Positions 53,237 through 62,521 of a stretch of 64,000 nt of DNA are shown one piece after another. Below the pieces are notes generated by a model. It was not told the origin of the DNA and did no database searches. It was given only the letters and a program-made list of their open reading frames with translations. This stretch comes from Neptunitalea chrysea (GTDB taxonomy: Bacteria > Bacteroidota > Bacteroidia > Flavobacteriales > Flavobacteriaceae). The translations under genes were made by a program, and so were the position numbers. Position 1 is the first letter of the stretch. Each line of letters starts with the position of its first letter. The stretch covers positions 1 through 64,000 of the forward strand of contig NZ_BRVP01000012.1 in NCBI RefSeq assembly GCF_027924145.1. The letters run 5' to 3'.

Positions 53237-54730
53237 TTAAATTTTATATAAAGTCAAGGCATCTGCTACTTTACGATTATTAGATAATCGCTGTACTTTG
53301 TTCTGCCCGCCAAGCTTTCCAATAGATTTCATATAAGCAGAAAAGGCATTTTTTTGTACCGAAGTTATTTTTAATGGTTGCAATACTTTACCAGTTATTA
53401 AATCATCGTAATAGGTGTTCTGTTGTTGCATTGCTGTATCTATTGCCTCAGCAAAAGCATCCATATCAGCAGGTAGAGTTTCAAACTCTATAAACCACTC
53501 ATGATAAGGTAATCCCTCTTCAGGTGTTATTTGAGGTGCCACTGTAAATTCATTAATACTCACCGCTGTATTAGCCGTAGCTATTTTTAGGGCTTCTTCC
53601 ACTTCTTTAGCAATTACATGCTCTCCAAAAGCAGAAATGTAATGCTTAATTCTACCCGATACAATAACCCTATACGGCTTAAGAGAAGTAAACTGAACCG
53701 TATCGCCAACGTTATATGACCATAAACCGGCATTGGTAGAGATAATTAAAACATAGTTTACACCTAGTTCTACCTCAGCAATAGTTAACCGCTTAGGGTT
53801 TTCTTCAAAAAACGAATCCGATTTTATAAACTCATAAAATATGCCCGAGTTCAAAAGTAATAACATTCCTTTCTCGGTTTGGGTGTCTTGATATGCAAAA
53901 AAGCCTTCACTTGCCGGAAACAGCTCTATACTCGGTACACTTCTACCAATAAGGTTATTAAATTTAGCTCTGTAGGGTTCAAAATTTACCCCACCGTAAA
54001 TAAACAATTTAAAGTTCGGAAATATCTCACCAACTGGTTTTCCTGTTCTTTGTTGCAATCGCTCAAAATACATTTGTACCCAAGAAGGTATTCCGCTAAT
54101 AATAGACATATCTTCTTTAAGGGTCTCATCTACTATGGTATCTACCTTCGTTTCCCAATCATCTATACAATTGGTTTCCCAACTAGGCATTCGATTTTTT
54201 TGTAAATATCCCGGAACGTAATGGGCTACAATACCCGATAATCTTCCTAATTTAACACCGTTTTCTTCCTTTAGAATAGGACTTCCTTGTAAAAAAATCA
54301 TCTTGCCGTCTACAAAGTCAGCTTCTCCGCTTTCTGCTATATAAAATAAAATAGCATTACGGGCAGCCTCAATATGCGATGGCATAGATTCTTTAGTAAT
54401 AGGAATGTATTTTACACCACTTGTAGTACCCGATGTTTTTGCAAAATAAATAGGTTTTCCGGGCCATAAAATATCCTCTTTTCCTTCTACTACTTCTTCT
54501 ACATATGTTTTTAGCGCTTCGTAATCACGCACAGGAACCTGAGCAGTAAAATCTGAGTACGATTCAATGGAATCAAAATTATGATCTTTCCCAAATTTGG
54601 TTTGGGCAGCTTTAGCAATAAGTTCGTTAAATACTTTTTGTTGTGTTGCCACCGGATTTTCAATCCATTCACGAGATTTTGATACTACTCGTTTAGCAAA
54701 TAGTTTAGCTGCAAAAGATTTTAATGACAT
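53237..54730 (-). CDS. GH3 auxin-responsive-family acyl-adenylate enzyme
   Basis: 497 aa. The GH3 family, best known in plants, joins amino acids to acyl acids such as jasmonate through an acyl-adenylate. The ATP motif TSGTTSG is at 99-105, a second adenylation motif (FPASEGFFAYQ) is near 268-278 and YNVGDTVQFTS is near 342. Bacterial members are common in Bacteroidota but their substrates are unknown. It is eight bases downstream of the M23 peptidase gene, so the two are probably co-transcribed. Confidence 0.9.
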   Translation of the reverse strand: MSLKSFAAKLFAKRVVSKSREWIENPVATQQKVFNELIAKAAQTKFGKDHNFDSIESYSDFTAQVPVRDYEALKTYVEEVVEGKEDILWPGKPIYFAKTSGTTSGVKYIPITKESMPSHIEAARNAILFYIAESGEADFVDGKMIFLQGSPILKEENGVKLGRLSGIVAHYVPGYLQKNRMPSWETNCIDDWETKVDTIVDETLKEDMSIISGIPSWVQMYFERLQQRTGKPVGEIFPNFKLFIYGGVNFEPYRAKFNNLIGRSVPSIELFPASEGFFAYQDTQTEKGMLLLLNSGIFYEFIKSDSFFEENPKRLTIAEVELGVNYVLIISTNAGLWSYNVGDTVQFTSLKPYRVIVSGRIKHYISAFGEHVIAKEVEEALKIATANTAVSINEFTVAPQITPEEGLPYHEWFIEFETLPADMDAFAEAIDTAMQQQNTYYDDLITGKVLQPLKITSVQKNAFSAYMKSIGKLGGQNKVQRLSNNRKVADALTLYKI

Positions 54731-54738
54731 AAATACCT

Positions 54739-55611
54739 TTATTTAAAATCTATGTATTGTGTTGGGTCTACTGGATACCCATTATTCCAAAGTTCAAAAT
54801 GTAAATGTGGTCCGGTGGTAAGTTCTCCTGTGTTACCAACAGTACCAATTACCTCTCCACTCTTTACAAAATCTCCTTGCGATTTGTTTAAAGAAGCATT
54901 GTGTTTGTATACAGAAACAAGACCATTAAAATGTTCTATCATTATAACATATCCGGTTTCTGTTGTCCACTCCGAAAAAATAACCCTACCGTCTCCAACC
55001 GATTTCACTGGAGCATTTGCCGTAGAAACAATATCTACTGCATAATGTTTTTCTTTAGGGTTATAATCGTTAGAAATGGTTCCGCTTACCGGAGAAAACA
55101 ATACAAAGTTCATAGCGTTTTCTGTAGCACCAGAAAAATTATATCTGTCTTCCTTTGCTACTTCTTCTCGTAAAATAGAGTCTGCTTTATTAGTACCAAA
55201 ATCTAACTTTACATCATTCTTTTCCTGCACAGCTTTTATAGAATCTTTGCTTATATCTGCAGATGATAAATCACCTGTTAATACCTTTCTTATAGATTCT
55301 AAATACAGATGGTTTGCATTTAATTCTTGAGTAACCGAATCTGTCCTTACTAATAACTGAGCAGTTTCATCTTTTAATTTTACCGATGAGTATCCGGGTA
55401 TGTACTCTCTCAAAGGAGTAAACGCAATAATAACCGTTGTTACTGCTATTAAAAATATAGAAGATAAAGAGCCAAATACAAATACATTAAGCCTGTTTAA
55501 CTTAAATGATAAGTGCTCTTCAAACGTATCTTCATTTAAAATTACCAGTCGGTATTTATAGATCCATTTTTTATGTAACTTATTCCTTCTGGACGATTTA
55601 CCTTTCTTCAT
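54739..55611 (-). CDS. M23 family metallopeptidase
   Basis: 290 aa. A basic cytoplasmic N-terminus and one membrane helix (about 42-64) precede a short coiled region and a LytM domain (about 170-290). The zinc ligands are intact: His189 and Asp193 in HYAVD, and His269 and His271 in PHLHFELW. It is an active-type peptidoglycan endopeptidase facing the periplasm. A TATATTTG box lies four bases before the ATG, so the message may be leaderless. Confidence 0.94.
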   Translation of the reverse strand: MKKGKSSRRNKLHKKWIYKYRLVILNEDTFEEHLSFKLNRLNVFVFGSLSSIFLIAVTTVIIAFTPLREYIPGYSSVKLKDETAQLLVRTDSVTQELNANHLYLESIRKVLTGDLSSADISKDSIKAVQEKNDVKLDFGTNKADSILREEVAKEDRYNFSGATENAMNFVLFSPVSGTISNDYNPKEKHYAVDIVSTANAPVKSVGDGRVIFSEWTTETGYVIMIEHFNGLVSVYKHNASLNKSQGDFVKSGEVIGTVGNTGELTTGPHLHFELWNNGYPVDPTQYIDFK

Positions 55612-55615
55612 GTAA

Positions 55616-55623
55616 CAAATATA
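55616..55623 (-). promoter_or_regulatory. -7 promoter box of the M23 peptidase gene
   Basis: TATATTTG on the minus strand, an exact consensus match, with four bases before the ATG. Confidence 0.5.
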
Positions 55624-55674
55624 CGTATTGAATTTTTTCTCATAATGTTAAAATCAAAAATATCATAATTAACG

Positions 55675-55703
55675 TTGATATTAAACATTTCTTTTTACCT
55701 TTG
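55675..55703 (+). promoter_or_regulatory. tatA promoter (-33 and -7)
   Basis: TTG at 55675-55677, an 18-base spacer and TACCTTTG at 55696-55703, 20 bases before the tatA ATG. Confidence 0.6.
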
Positions 55704-55723
55704 CTTCATAAATTTGAAAAATA

Positions 55724-55921
55724 ATGGAATTATCAATTTTTTTAGGAGGGGTAGGTCCTTGGCAAATAGCAGTAGTGGCCATTTTGGTATTATTACTTTT
55801 TGGAGGTAAAAAAATACCTGAAATGATGCGTGGGTTAGGTAGCGGAATTAAAGAATTTAAAGATGCTTCCAAAACTGAAGATGATAAAGATACTACTTCA
55901 ACTAGTAGTAATAAAGAATAA
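55724..55921 (+). CDS. tatA: Twin-arginine translocase subunit TatA/TatE
   Basis: 65 aa. One membrane helix (about 11-25, PWQIAVVAILVLLLF) is followed by FGGKKIPEMMRGLGSGIKEF, the amphipathic helix typical of TatA, and a Ser/Thr/Asp tail. It forms the pore that exports folded proteins. tatC is not in the window. It lies divergent from the M23 peptidase gene. Confidence 0.95.
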   Translation: MELSIFLGGVGPWQIAVVAILVLLLFGGKKIPEMMRGLGSGIKEFKDASKTEDDKDTTSTSSNKE

Positions 55922-55943
55922 TATTCTACAAAAACATATACGT

Positions 55944-55980
55944 AAAACCACACTCTAATAAAGTGTGGTTTTATTTTTTT
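55944..55980 (+). terminator. Terminator of tatA
   Basis: AAAACCACACT/AGTGTGGTTTT, an 11-base perfect stem with a seven-base loop, followed by ATTTTTTT, 20 bases after the tatA stop. Confidence 0.85.
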
Positions 55981-56057
55981 AAAGACCTGCCAACTAGAAA
56001 CATCTTACTAGTAATTAACTGGTTAATTCTGGTACCTTTAATCTCCATTATCGGGTT

Positions 56058-57284
56058 ATGAAAGCATGGTCAAAAAACACATTCAGAGCATTACAACATC
56101 CTAATTTCAGAATTTTTATTTCCGGACAAGCCATTTCCCGTATTGGAACCTGGATGGAACGTACTGCAGTAAGTTGGGTGGTGTATGATTTAACCAACTC
56201 TACCTTTATGTTAGGGCTTACAGCTTTTTGCTCTCAATTTCCCATGTTTTTACTTTCGCTGTACGGTGGTATTTTAGCTGACCGATACGACCAACACAAA
56301 ATTGTAATTATAACCCAAATAGCATCCTTTATTCAAGCGGCAATTTTAACCATACTTATTTTTGTGGGCGGATTTGAAATTTGGCACATTTTAGTACTTA
56401 TTACCATATTGGGTATTATCAACGCTTTTGATATGCCTGCACGGCAATCGCTTATGCATCTGCTAGTAGACAACACTACCGATTTGCAAAATGCCGTAGC
56501 GCTTAATTCCTCTATTGTGAATATTGCCCGTTTATTAGGCCCTGCACTTGCCGGAATTACACTAAGTAAATTTGGTGCAGGCGTCTGTTTTTCTTTGAAT
56601 ACATTAAGCTATTTAGCTGTGATTATCTCTTTATTTTCATTAAAAATGTTACCCCACGAAACCAAGGTTAAAAAACAGAGTAACCTCAAAGAAATTAAAG
56701 AAAGTATTGCCTATTTAAAACAAAATTCTCAGCTTGGCATACTAACCATTTATACAGCCTGTATTGCCTTTTTTGTTTCGCCTTACATTACCTTATTACC
56801 CGATTTTGCCAAAGAGATGTTTAAAGGTGATGCACAAACATACGGGTATATTACCAGCTGTATTGGCTTTGGAGCCATATTGGGGTCTCTCTTTTTAGCA
56901 GCCCAAAAAGAAACCAGCAGAATGGTAAATATAGTACTAATAAATGCAGTAATTTTAGGAGGAGCACTTATTACGTTTGCCTATATGGAATATTTACCTG
57001 CTGCTCTCCTATTATCTGTAGTTACAGGCTTTTGTGGGCTTACCCAGTCTACCATTTGCTTAACTATTATACAAACAAAATCGGCCCCTGAAATGCGAGG
57101 CCGTATAATTAGTTTATTTGCAATGTCATTATTTGGAATGCTTCCTTTGGGTGGTTTGGTGTTAGGTATTCTATCACATCAGGCAGGTAGTTCACTTTCG
57201 GTAGCTATAGAAGGTGGTATTGCCATTCTAATAGCTACTTCTTTTTACCTACTTAAAAAAAGAAACCATAAAACCACTGCTTAA
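56058..57284 (+). CDS. MFS transporter (EntS-like)
   Basis: 408 aa with 12 predicted membrane helices. The loop after helix 2, LYGGILADRYDQHKIVI (about 69-85), is the MFS signature in the variant seen in EntS-type exporters, and PEMRGRIISL (about 338-347) is the matching loop in the second half. The substrate is unknown; family members export siderophores or drugs. Its 3' end overlaps the convergent tex gene by four bases. Confidence 0.9.
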   Translation: MKAWSKNTFRALQHPNFRIFISGQAISRIGTWMERTAVSWVVYDLTNSTFMLGLTAFCSQFPMFLLSLYGGILADRYDQHKIVIITQIASFIQAAILTILIFVGGFEIWHILVLITILGIINAFDMPARQSLMHLLVDNTTDLQNAVALNSSIVNIARLLGPALAGITLSKFGAGVCFSLNTLSYLAVIISLFSLKMLPHETKVKKQSNLKEIKESIAYLKQNSQLGILTIYTACIAFFVSPYITLLPDFAKEMFKGDAQTYGYITSCIGFGAILGSLFLAAQKETSRMVNIVLINAVILGGALITFAYMEYLPAALLLSVVTGFCGLTQSTICLTIIQTKSAPEMRGRIISLFAMSLFGMLPLGGLVLGILSHQAGSSLSVAIEGGIAILIATSFYLLKKRNHKTTA

Positions 57285-59407
57285 TCAATCATAGATAGTT
57301 GAATACGTTTTCTAGAAATGTCTACCTCTGTAACCGTAACCATTACATGCTGGTGTAATTGTACTACCGAGTTTACATCTGAGATAAACTCATTAGCTAG
57401 TTTAGAAATATGAACCAATCCACTTTCTTTAATTCCTATATCTACAAAACATCCAAAATTGGTAATATTATTTACAATACCTGGTACTTTCATACCAGCC
57501 CTTACATCGTTAATCGTCTTGATATTCTTATCAAACTCAAACACCTTGGCCTTCTTTCTAGGATCTAAGCCCGGTTTCTCTAATTCTGATGCAATATCTT
57601 CTAAGGTAAGCATTCCTACTTCATCAGTGCAATATTGTTTTAAATTAAGGCTTTTAATAAGCTCTTTGTTTCCAACTAGCTCGGTAACCGAAACTTTCTT
57701 ATCCTTTGCCATCTTTTCTACCAGCTTATAACGCTCTGGGTGTACCGCCGAATTATCTAACGGATGCTCTGGCAGTGCTATACGTAAAAAGGCAGCACTT
57801 TGCTCAAAAGCCTTGGCTCCTAAGCGCGGGACTTTCAACAGCTCTTTTCTAGATTTTATTCCATTGTGCTCGGTTCTGTACTTTACAATATTTTCTGCCA
57901 ACGAAGTACCAATACCCGATACATAACTTAACAGGGGTGCACTGGCAGTGTTTACATTTACCCCAACCGTATTTACACAACTCATAACCACCGTATCTAA
58001 CTCTGATTTTAACTTAGACTGATCTACATCGTGTTGATATTGCCCTACACCAATCGATTTCGGATCTATTTTTACCAGCTCTGCTAAGGGATCAGACAAG
58101 CGTCTTCCTATAGACACAGCACCCCGCACCGTAACATCATAGGTAGGAAACTCAGCTCGTGCAATTTTAGAAGCAGAGTACACAGATGCTCCACTTTCAT
58201 TTACTATAAATACCTGTAGGTCTCTATCAAAGGCTATACGTTTAATAAAGGCTTCCGTTTCACGTGAAGCGGTGCCATTACCAATGGCAATAGTCTCAAT
58301 ATCATACGCATTTACCAGACTCCTAATTTTTTTAATAGCCATGGCGGTTTCACGTTGAGGTGGGTGCGGATAGATATTCTCGTTATGTTTTAAATCTCCA
58401 TTTTCATCTAAACAAACCACTTTACAACCACTCTTATACCCCGGATCTAATGCTAAAATACGTTTTTCTCCCAATGGAGCTGCCAGTAGCAATTGCCTTA
58501 AATTAGAAGAAAACACTTTTATAGCAGCCTCATCTGCACGCTCTTTTGCTTCCTTTAAAGCTTCATTAGATATAGCAGGTTGCAATAGTCTTTTATAAGC
58601 ATCTTCTATAGCCATAAATACCTGATTGGTACTACTCTCTACTTCTGTTCTAATAATTACGTCATCAATAAGATCCAATGCATCATCTTTCTCCACATCT
58701 ACCTTAAGTTTTACATAACCTTCGTTCACAGCCCTTAACATTGCTAACAAACGGTGAGATGGTGCTTTGTTCAAGGGTTCATTCCAATCAAAATACTGTT
58801 GATATTTCTGTGCATCTTCATCATCTTTCTTACTTTTTACTACTTTGGCCATAACTGTAGCCCTTCTGCTATACAAGCTTCGTATCTTCTTCCGTACAAA
58901 CTCATTCTCGTTAACCCACTCAGCTATAATATCTCTGGCACCTTGTAAGGCGTCTTCTATAGAAGCTACCTCACCATTTAAGTATTTCTGAGCTACAAAA
59001 TCCACATTCTCTTCACGCTGATTAAATATAACTTTAGCCAAAGGCTCTAACCCTTTTTTCTTAGCTATCGCAGCTCTGGTTGTACGCTGTTTTTTATAAG
59101 GCAAATACAAATCTTCTAACTGTACTAAGGTAGAAGCTGCCTCTATTCTTTGTTTTAACTCAGGCGTTAAAGCATCTTGCTCATGTATTGCCTTTAAAAT
59201 GGTTTCCTTACGCTTTTGTACTTCTTCAAAAGCCGCTTTATATTTTGCTATATCACCTATCTGTACCTCATCAAGATTTCCGGTCATTTCTTTACGATAT
59301 CTTGAGATAAAAGGAATTGTACAATCTTCTTGTAATAATTTTAGGGTGTTAGTAACACCCTTTTCAGGTAAATTGGTATGCTGAAGAATATAAGATAGTA
59401 TAGTCAT
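57281..59407 (-). CDS. tex: Tex family S1 RNA-binding transcription accessory protein
   Basis: 708 aa. The order is that of Tex: N-terminal helical region (about 1-200), YqgF/RNase H-like domain (about 320-420, RILALDPGYKSGCKVVCLDE), helix-hairpin-helix repeats (about 490-560, GIGTSLAENIVKYR) and a C-terminal S1 domain (about 638-708, GMKVPGIVNNITNFGCFVDI). It binds nucleic acid and RNA polymerase and affects transcription; its detailed role is not settled. Length is slightly under E. coli. Confidence 0.96.
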   Translation of the reverse strand: MTILSYILQHTNLPEKGVTNTLKLLQEDCTIPFISRYRKEMTGNLDEVQIGDIAKYKAAFEEVQKRKETILKAIHEQDALTPELKQRIEAASTLVQLEDLYLPYKKQRTTRAAIAKKKGLEPLAKVIFNQREENVDFVAQKYLNGEVASIEDALQGARDIIAEWVNENEFVRKKIRSLYSRRATVMAKVVKSKKDDEDAQKYQQYFDWNEPLNKAPSHRLLAMLRAVNEGYVKLKVDVEKDDALDLIDDVIIRTEVESSTNQVFMAIEDAYKRLLQPAISNEALKEAKERADEAAIKVFSSNLRQLLLAAPLGEKRILALDPGYKSGCKVVCLDENGDLKHNENIYPHPPQRETAMAIKKIRSLVNAYDIETIAIGNGTASRETEAFIKRIAFDRDLQVFIVNESGASVYSASKIARAEFPTYDVTVRGAVSIGRRLSDPLAELVKIDPKSIGVGQYQHDVDQSKLKSELDTVVMSCVNTVGVNVNTASAPLLSYVSGIGTSLAENIVKYRTEHNGIKSRKELLKVPRLGAKAFEQSAAFLRIALPEHPLDNSAVHPERYKLVEKMAKDKKVSVTELVGNKELIKSLNLKQYCTDEVGMLTLEDIASELEKPGLDPRKKAKVFEFDKNIKTINDVRAGMKVPGIVNNITNFGCFVDIGIKESGLVHISKLANEFISDVNSVVQLHQHVMVTVTEVDISRKRIQLSMID

Positions 59408-59481
59408 TCGATTGTATTAATTATTTAGAATTCAAAAATAGTTTTTTCATAGTAAACTACCTCGGGGCAAGCCCACGAAGC

Positions 59482-59541
59482 ATTTAGTAAGCATTGTATT
59501 TCTATTTCGAGACAAGCCTCAGAGCATTTAATCTCAATTAT
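59482..59541 (+). repeat. 60-bp dispersed repeat, copy 2
   Basis: Matches copy 1 (5254-5313) at 56 of 60 bases. Here it is preceded by a related half unit: 59464-59486 and 59509-59530 match at 17 of 22 aligned bases. It lies in the gap between tex and the DUF4837 gene. Confidence 0.75.
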
Positions 59542-59577
59542 AAGAAATACGCAAAGATTACAAAAAGTACAAAGCCA

Positions 59578-59604
59578 AAAAATCCTGCAAAAAGCAGGAT
59601 TTTT
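59578..59604 (-). terminator. Terminator after the DUF4837 gene
   Basis: AAAAATCCTGC/GCAGGATTTTT, an 11-base stem with a five-base loop, 22 bases after the DUF4837 stop, with A residues on the other side that become T on the minus strand. Confidence 0.8.
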
Positions 59605-59625
59605 AACTCATGTATTTTAGCGTTC

Positions 59626-60726
59626 TTACTTCTTTTTATCAACATCATATTTCTCTAAATCAAAATCAGCGTCTTCTTTAAACTTAATAGACTTCGCAAT
59701 AGATTCTAACTCAAATATATAATCTCTCTTATCTATAGATGGAGCAAAAACAAAGCCATCAATAACAATATATCTGTTATTTGCCTTATCTGGAATCATG
59801 TAATTAATATACGGTCCTCCCATTAAAAAGTTTTTCATTTCCCATAAACCTCTACTCTCAATAGCCTTTCTATTATCTATCTCAACCTTATGAATACTTG
59901 GAGCAAATCCTTTTTCGGTTTGCATATACATACGCTCAGGGTCTCTACCAGGTACATGGGCTTTACCAATAGAATCTCTCATAGATACTACATAATTTGC
60001 CAAGGCTACATCAGGTGTTTCTACAGTAAAATCCTTATCAAAATTATACTCCTTATTGTGTTTCGTAGCAAAGTAATAATTGTTCTCATCTGAGGGAACA
60101 CTGTCATAAGGTACCTCATATACTAAGATTCCACCTTCATATTTCTGAATTTGTCTACGTATCCAGAAAAACTTAGTATCCTGAGTAGTAATAATATATG
60201 TTGATGGTAATTTTAAAGTAATACCGAACTCTTTCAACAAAGCTTCTTCCTTAGACTTAGAAGTAACCATTCTTCTTTGAGACTCAATAATCTCATGATC
60301 TTTAAAATTAGCTACCATCTTAGGTGCATTGGTATCTAATAACTCTATTATCTTTTCTTCAGAAGTTCCGTTAATTATTGCTACTTGTTGTGGTTTTGCA
60401 TATAAATCTTCCGAAATACCAGCAACATCTTTATCGGATTTCTGAATCACTAATACATTTCTACTCATTCTAGCAAAATCTGTAAATACAGAAGGTGGCA
60501 TTTGATGGATAGAAAATATAGGCTCCTCCGTAGCTAAACCTTCCATTGGAGCTGCAAAATAAGACCTGATTTTATCACCCACTTTACCGTTCCACATTTC
60601 ATTACTAATAACTACTGATAATGAATTGATAGGACCGGTAGATTGTTGTTTATAATCTTCCTCCTTAGTGGTTTTACATCCTTGAAAAACCAGAATTGTA
60701 ACTACGAAAAAAAATATTTTTTTCAT
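59626..60726 (-). CDS. DUF4837 family lipoprotein
   Basis: 366 aa. A short signal sequence ends in the lipobox VFQGC. The mature part resembles DUF4837, a Bacteroidota envelope family of unknown function (SVVISNEMWNGKVGDKIRSY near the start, and RGLWEMKNFLMGGPYINYM near residue 300). It follows the lytic transglycosylase by about 20 bases, so both are probably one operon concerned with the cell wall or outer membrane. Confidence 0.88.
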   Translation of the reverse strand: MKKIFFFVVTILVFQGCKTTKEEDYKQQSTGPINSLSVVISNEMWNGKVGDKIRSYFAAPMEGLATEEPIFSIHQMPPSVFTDFARMSRNVLVIQKSDKDVAGISEDLYAKPQQVAIINGTSEEKIIELLDTNAPKMVANFKDHEIIESQRRMVTSKSKEEALLKEFGITLKLPSTYIITTQDTKFFWIRRQIQKYEGGILVYEVPYDSVPSDENNYYFATKHNKEYNFDKDFTVETPDVALANYVVSMRDSIGKAHVPGRDPERMYMQTEKGFAPSIHKVEIDNRKAIESRGLWEMKNFLMGGPYINYMIPDKANNRYIVIDGFVFAPSIDKRDYIFELESIAKSIKFKEDADFDLEKYDVDKKK

Positions 60727-60747
60727 TTTTGCGTTTAATTTAATAAT

Positions 60748-62331
60748 CTAACAATCACACAATTTAAGTTTTGTGCCTAACTTTAAATTAGTACCGCTAA
60801 TATCATTCCAAAGTTTAATTTGTTCAACAGTAATTCCCGGATATTTTTTAGAAATACTCCATAACGAATCTCCTTCCTGAACAATATGATACTTTGAATT
60901 TCCGTTAGTTTCCTGATTTTTAGTAGCTTTAGTATGTTTTTTTGTTACAGATTTTGTCTGTGATTTGGGAATGCTTCTTGGGTAGATAATTAGTCTTTGA
61001 CCAATTCTAATATTATTATTTCGTAATCCGTTCCAACGCTTAATACTACTAACCCTAACTTTATAGCGTTGGGCTATTTTTCCTAATACATCTCCTGAAC
61101 GAACTTTATAAACAATCTTAGTATCTTGATTGAAAAACTTTGGTAATGGTTTTTCTCGTTTTGCTTCTTCTGCCTTTACAAAGGCATAGATACTATCTTC
61201 ATTAGCTACAAATTTACCAATACTCTCTTTAGGTAGTCGTAGTGTATAATTTTTTCCTTTAATAAACGGAATAATATCTAGCTTATAAGAAGGATTAAAA
61301 AACTGAATTTCCTCCATATCAATACCGGTAAGTTCAGAAATTTGATCGAACGTAATGGTATTTTTTATATGAATAGTATCTGTATTAAAATACGGATACA
61401 CAGTTCTTTTAGGCTTAAATCCGTGCTCATCTGCATATTCAAAAACATACATGGTTGCTAAAAATAACGGAACATAACCAGCTGTTTCACGTGGAAGATA
61501 GGGTCTTAAATTCCAATAATTTTGGTATCCCCCCGATCTTCTAATAGCTTTACTCACATTACCCGGACCTGAGTTATATGCTGCTAATGCTAAATCCCAA
61601 TCGCCAAAAATTTCATATAGCTTAGATAAAAATTGTGCAGCAGCCTCGGTAGAACGCATCGGATCTGAGCGTTCATCTACATAACTACTCACATCTAACT
61701 TGTACATTTTACCGGTCTGATACATAAATTGCCATAACCCTGTAGCTCCCACTCTAGATTTTGCCTTCGGATTTAAAGCCGACTCTACAATGGATAGGTA
61801 TTTAATTTCCAATGGTAAATCATACCTATCTAACTTCTCTTCAAAAATTGGAAAATAGAAGTCACTTATACCCATTAAACGCTCTAAACTTTGTCTTCTA
61901 TTGGTTAAAAACGATTTAATGATACGCTCCAATTCTGGATTATATTCCACATTAAAAGGCGTTTTTTGGTTCAATCGTTCCAAACGCGCTTTTAAAGTAT
62001 CGGTAGGTAATTCGTTATAGGTTACCTCATCAAAGTTTTCACGTGTTACATCGGCATACATTTCATTGTACAACTCAGAGTTATATAATTCTTTTAACCA
62101 TAATGTATCTATCCAGTACGGTAACTCTATATCTTTTAGCTCGTACTTTCCGCTTACTTTCGGAAAATACCCAAGATTGGTTTTCCCAATAGTATCTAAG
62201 ACTACTACAGAATTACCGGTTTCCTTTTGAAATGCTAACGAATCTGCAATTTGAGTACTTAGGTTATCTGTAGTTTGAGCATACAAACCAACCGACAAAA
62301 AAATCATACTAAATGCACAAAAAAATCTCAT
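60748..62331 (-). CDS. MltD-like lytic transglycosylase with two LysM domains
   Basis: About 527 aa from the ATG at 62331, which gives the signal peptide MRFFCAFSMIFLSVGLYAQ; a TTG at 62367 is an unlikely alternative. The SLT domain is at about 170-310, with the catalytic Glu in IVESALNPKAKSRVGATGLW and AYNSGPGNVSKAI. Two LysM peptidoglycan-binding repeats close the protein (YKVRSGDVLGKIAQRYKV and YHIVQEGDSLWSISKKYP). It cleaves murein glycan strands. Confidence 0.95.
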   Translation of the reverse strand: MRFFCAFSMIFLSVGLYAQTTDNLSTQIADSLAFQKETGNSVVVLDTIGKTNLGYFPKVSGKYELKDIELPYWIDTLWLKELYNSELYNEMYADVTRENFDEVTYNELPTDTLKARLERLNQKTPFNVEYNPELERIIKSFLTNRRQSLERLMGISDFYFPIFEEKLDRYDLPLEIKYLSIVESALNPKAKSRVGATGLWQFMYQTGKMYKLDVSSYVDERSDPMRSTEAAAQFLSKLYEIFGDWDLALAAYNSGPGNVSKAIRRSGGYQNYWNLRPYLPRETAGYVPLFLATMYVFEYADEHGFKPKRTVYPYFNTDTIHIKNTITFDQISELTGIDMEEIQFFNPSYKLDIIPFIKGKNYTLRLPKESIGKFVANEDSIYAFVKAEEAKREKPLPKFFNQDTKIVYKVRSGDVLGKIAQRYKVRVSSIKRWNGLRNNNIRIGQRLIIYPRSIPKSQTKSVTKKHTKATKNQETNGNSKYHIVQEGDSLWSISKKYPGITVEQIKLWNDISGTNLKLGTKLKLCDC

Positions 62332-62423
62332 ATTATCCTCTAATTTTTCAGAATGATTTATGTTCAATCTGCCAAAAATCGGTTTTTTTGATTAGAAACG
62401 TGAACTAATTGCGTTAAAAATAA

Positions 62424-62450
62424 AAAAACCTTGCCAATGACAAGGTTTTT
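62424..62450 (-). terminator. Terminator of pgk
   Basis: AAAAACCTTG/CAAGGTTTTT with a seven-base loop. On the minus strand it is followed by a T run. It lies 70 bases after the pgk stop. Confidence 0.75.
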
Positions 62451-62521
62451 CTTTATTCATTTTTATGTAAAATTTACTCAATAATTGAGTTTTATACTTT
62501 ACCATTATGTTACTCAAATTA

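Noticed and set aside
54752-55330. Several overlapping plus-strand open frames opposite the M23 peptidase gene
   Set aside because: The minus-strand protein has all catalytic residues; the plus frames are shadows.
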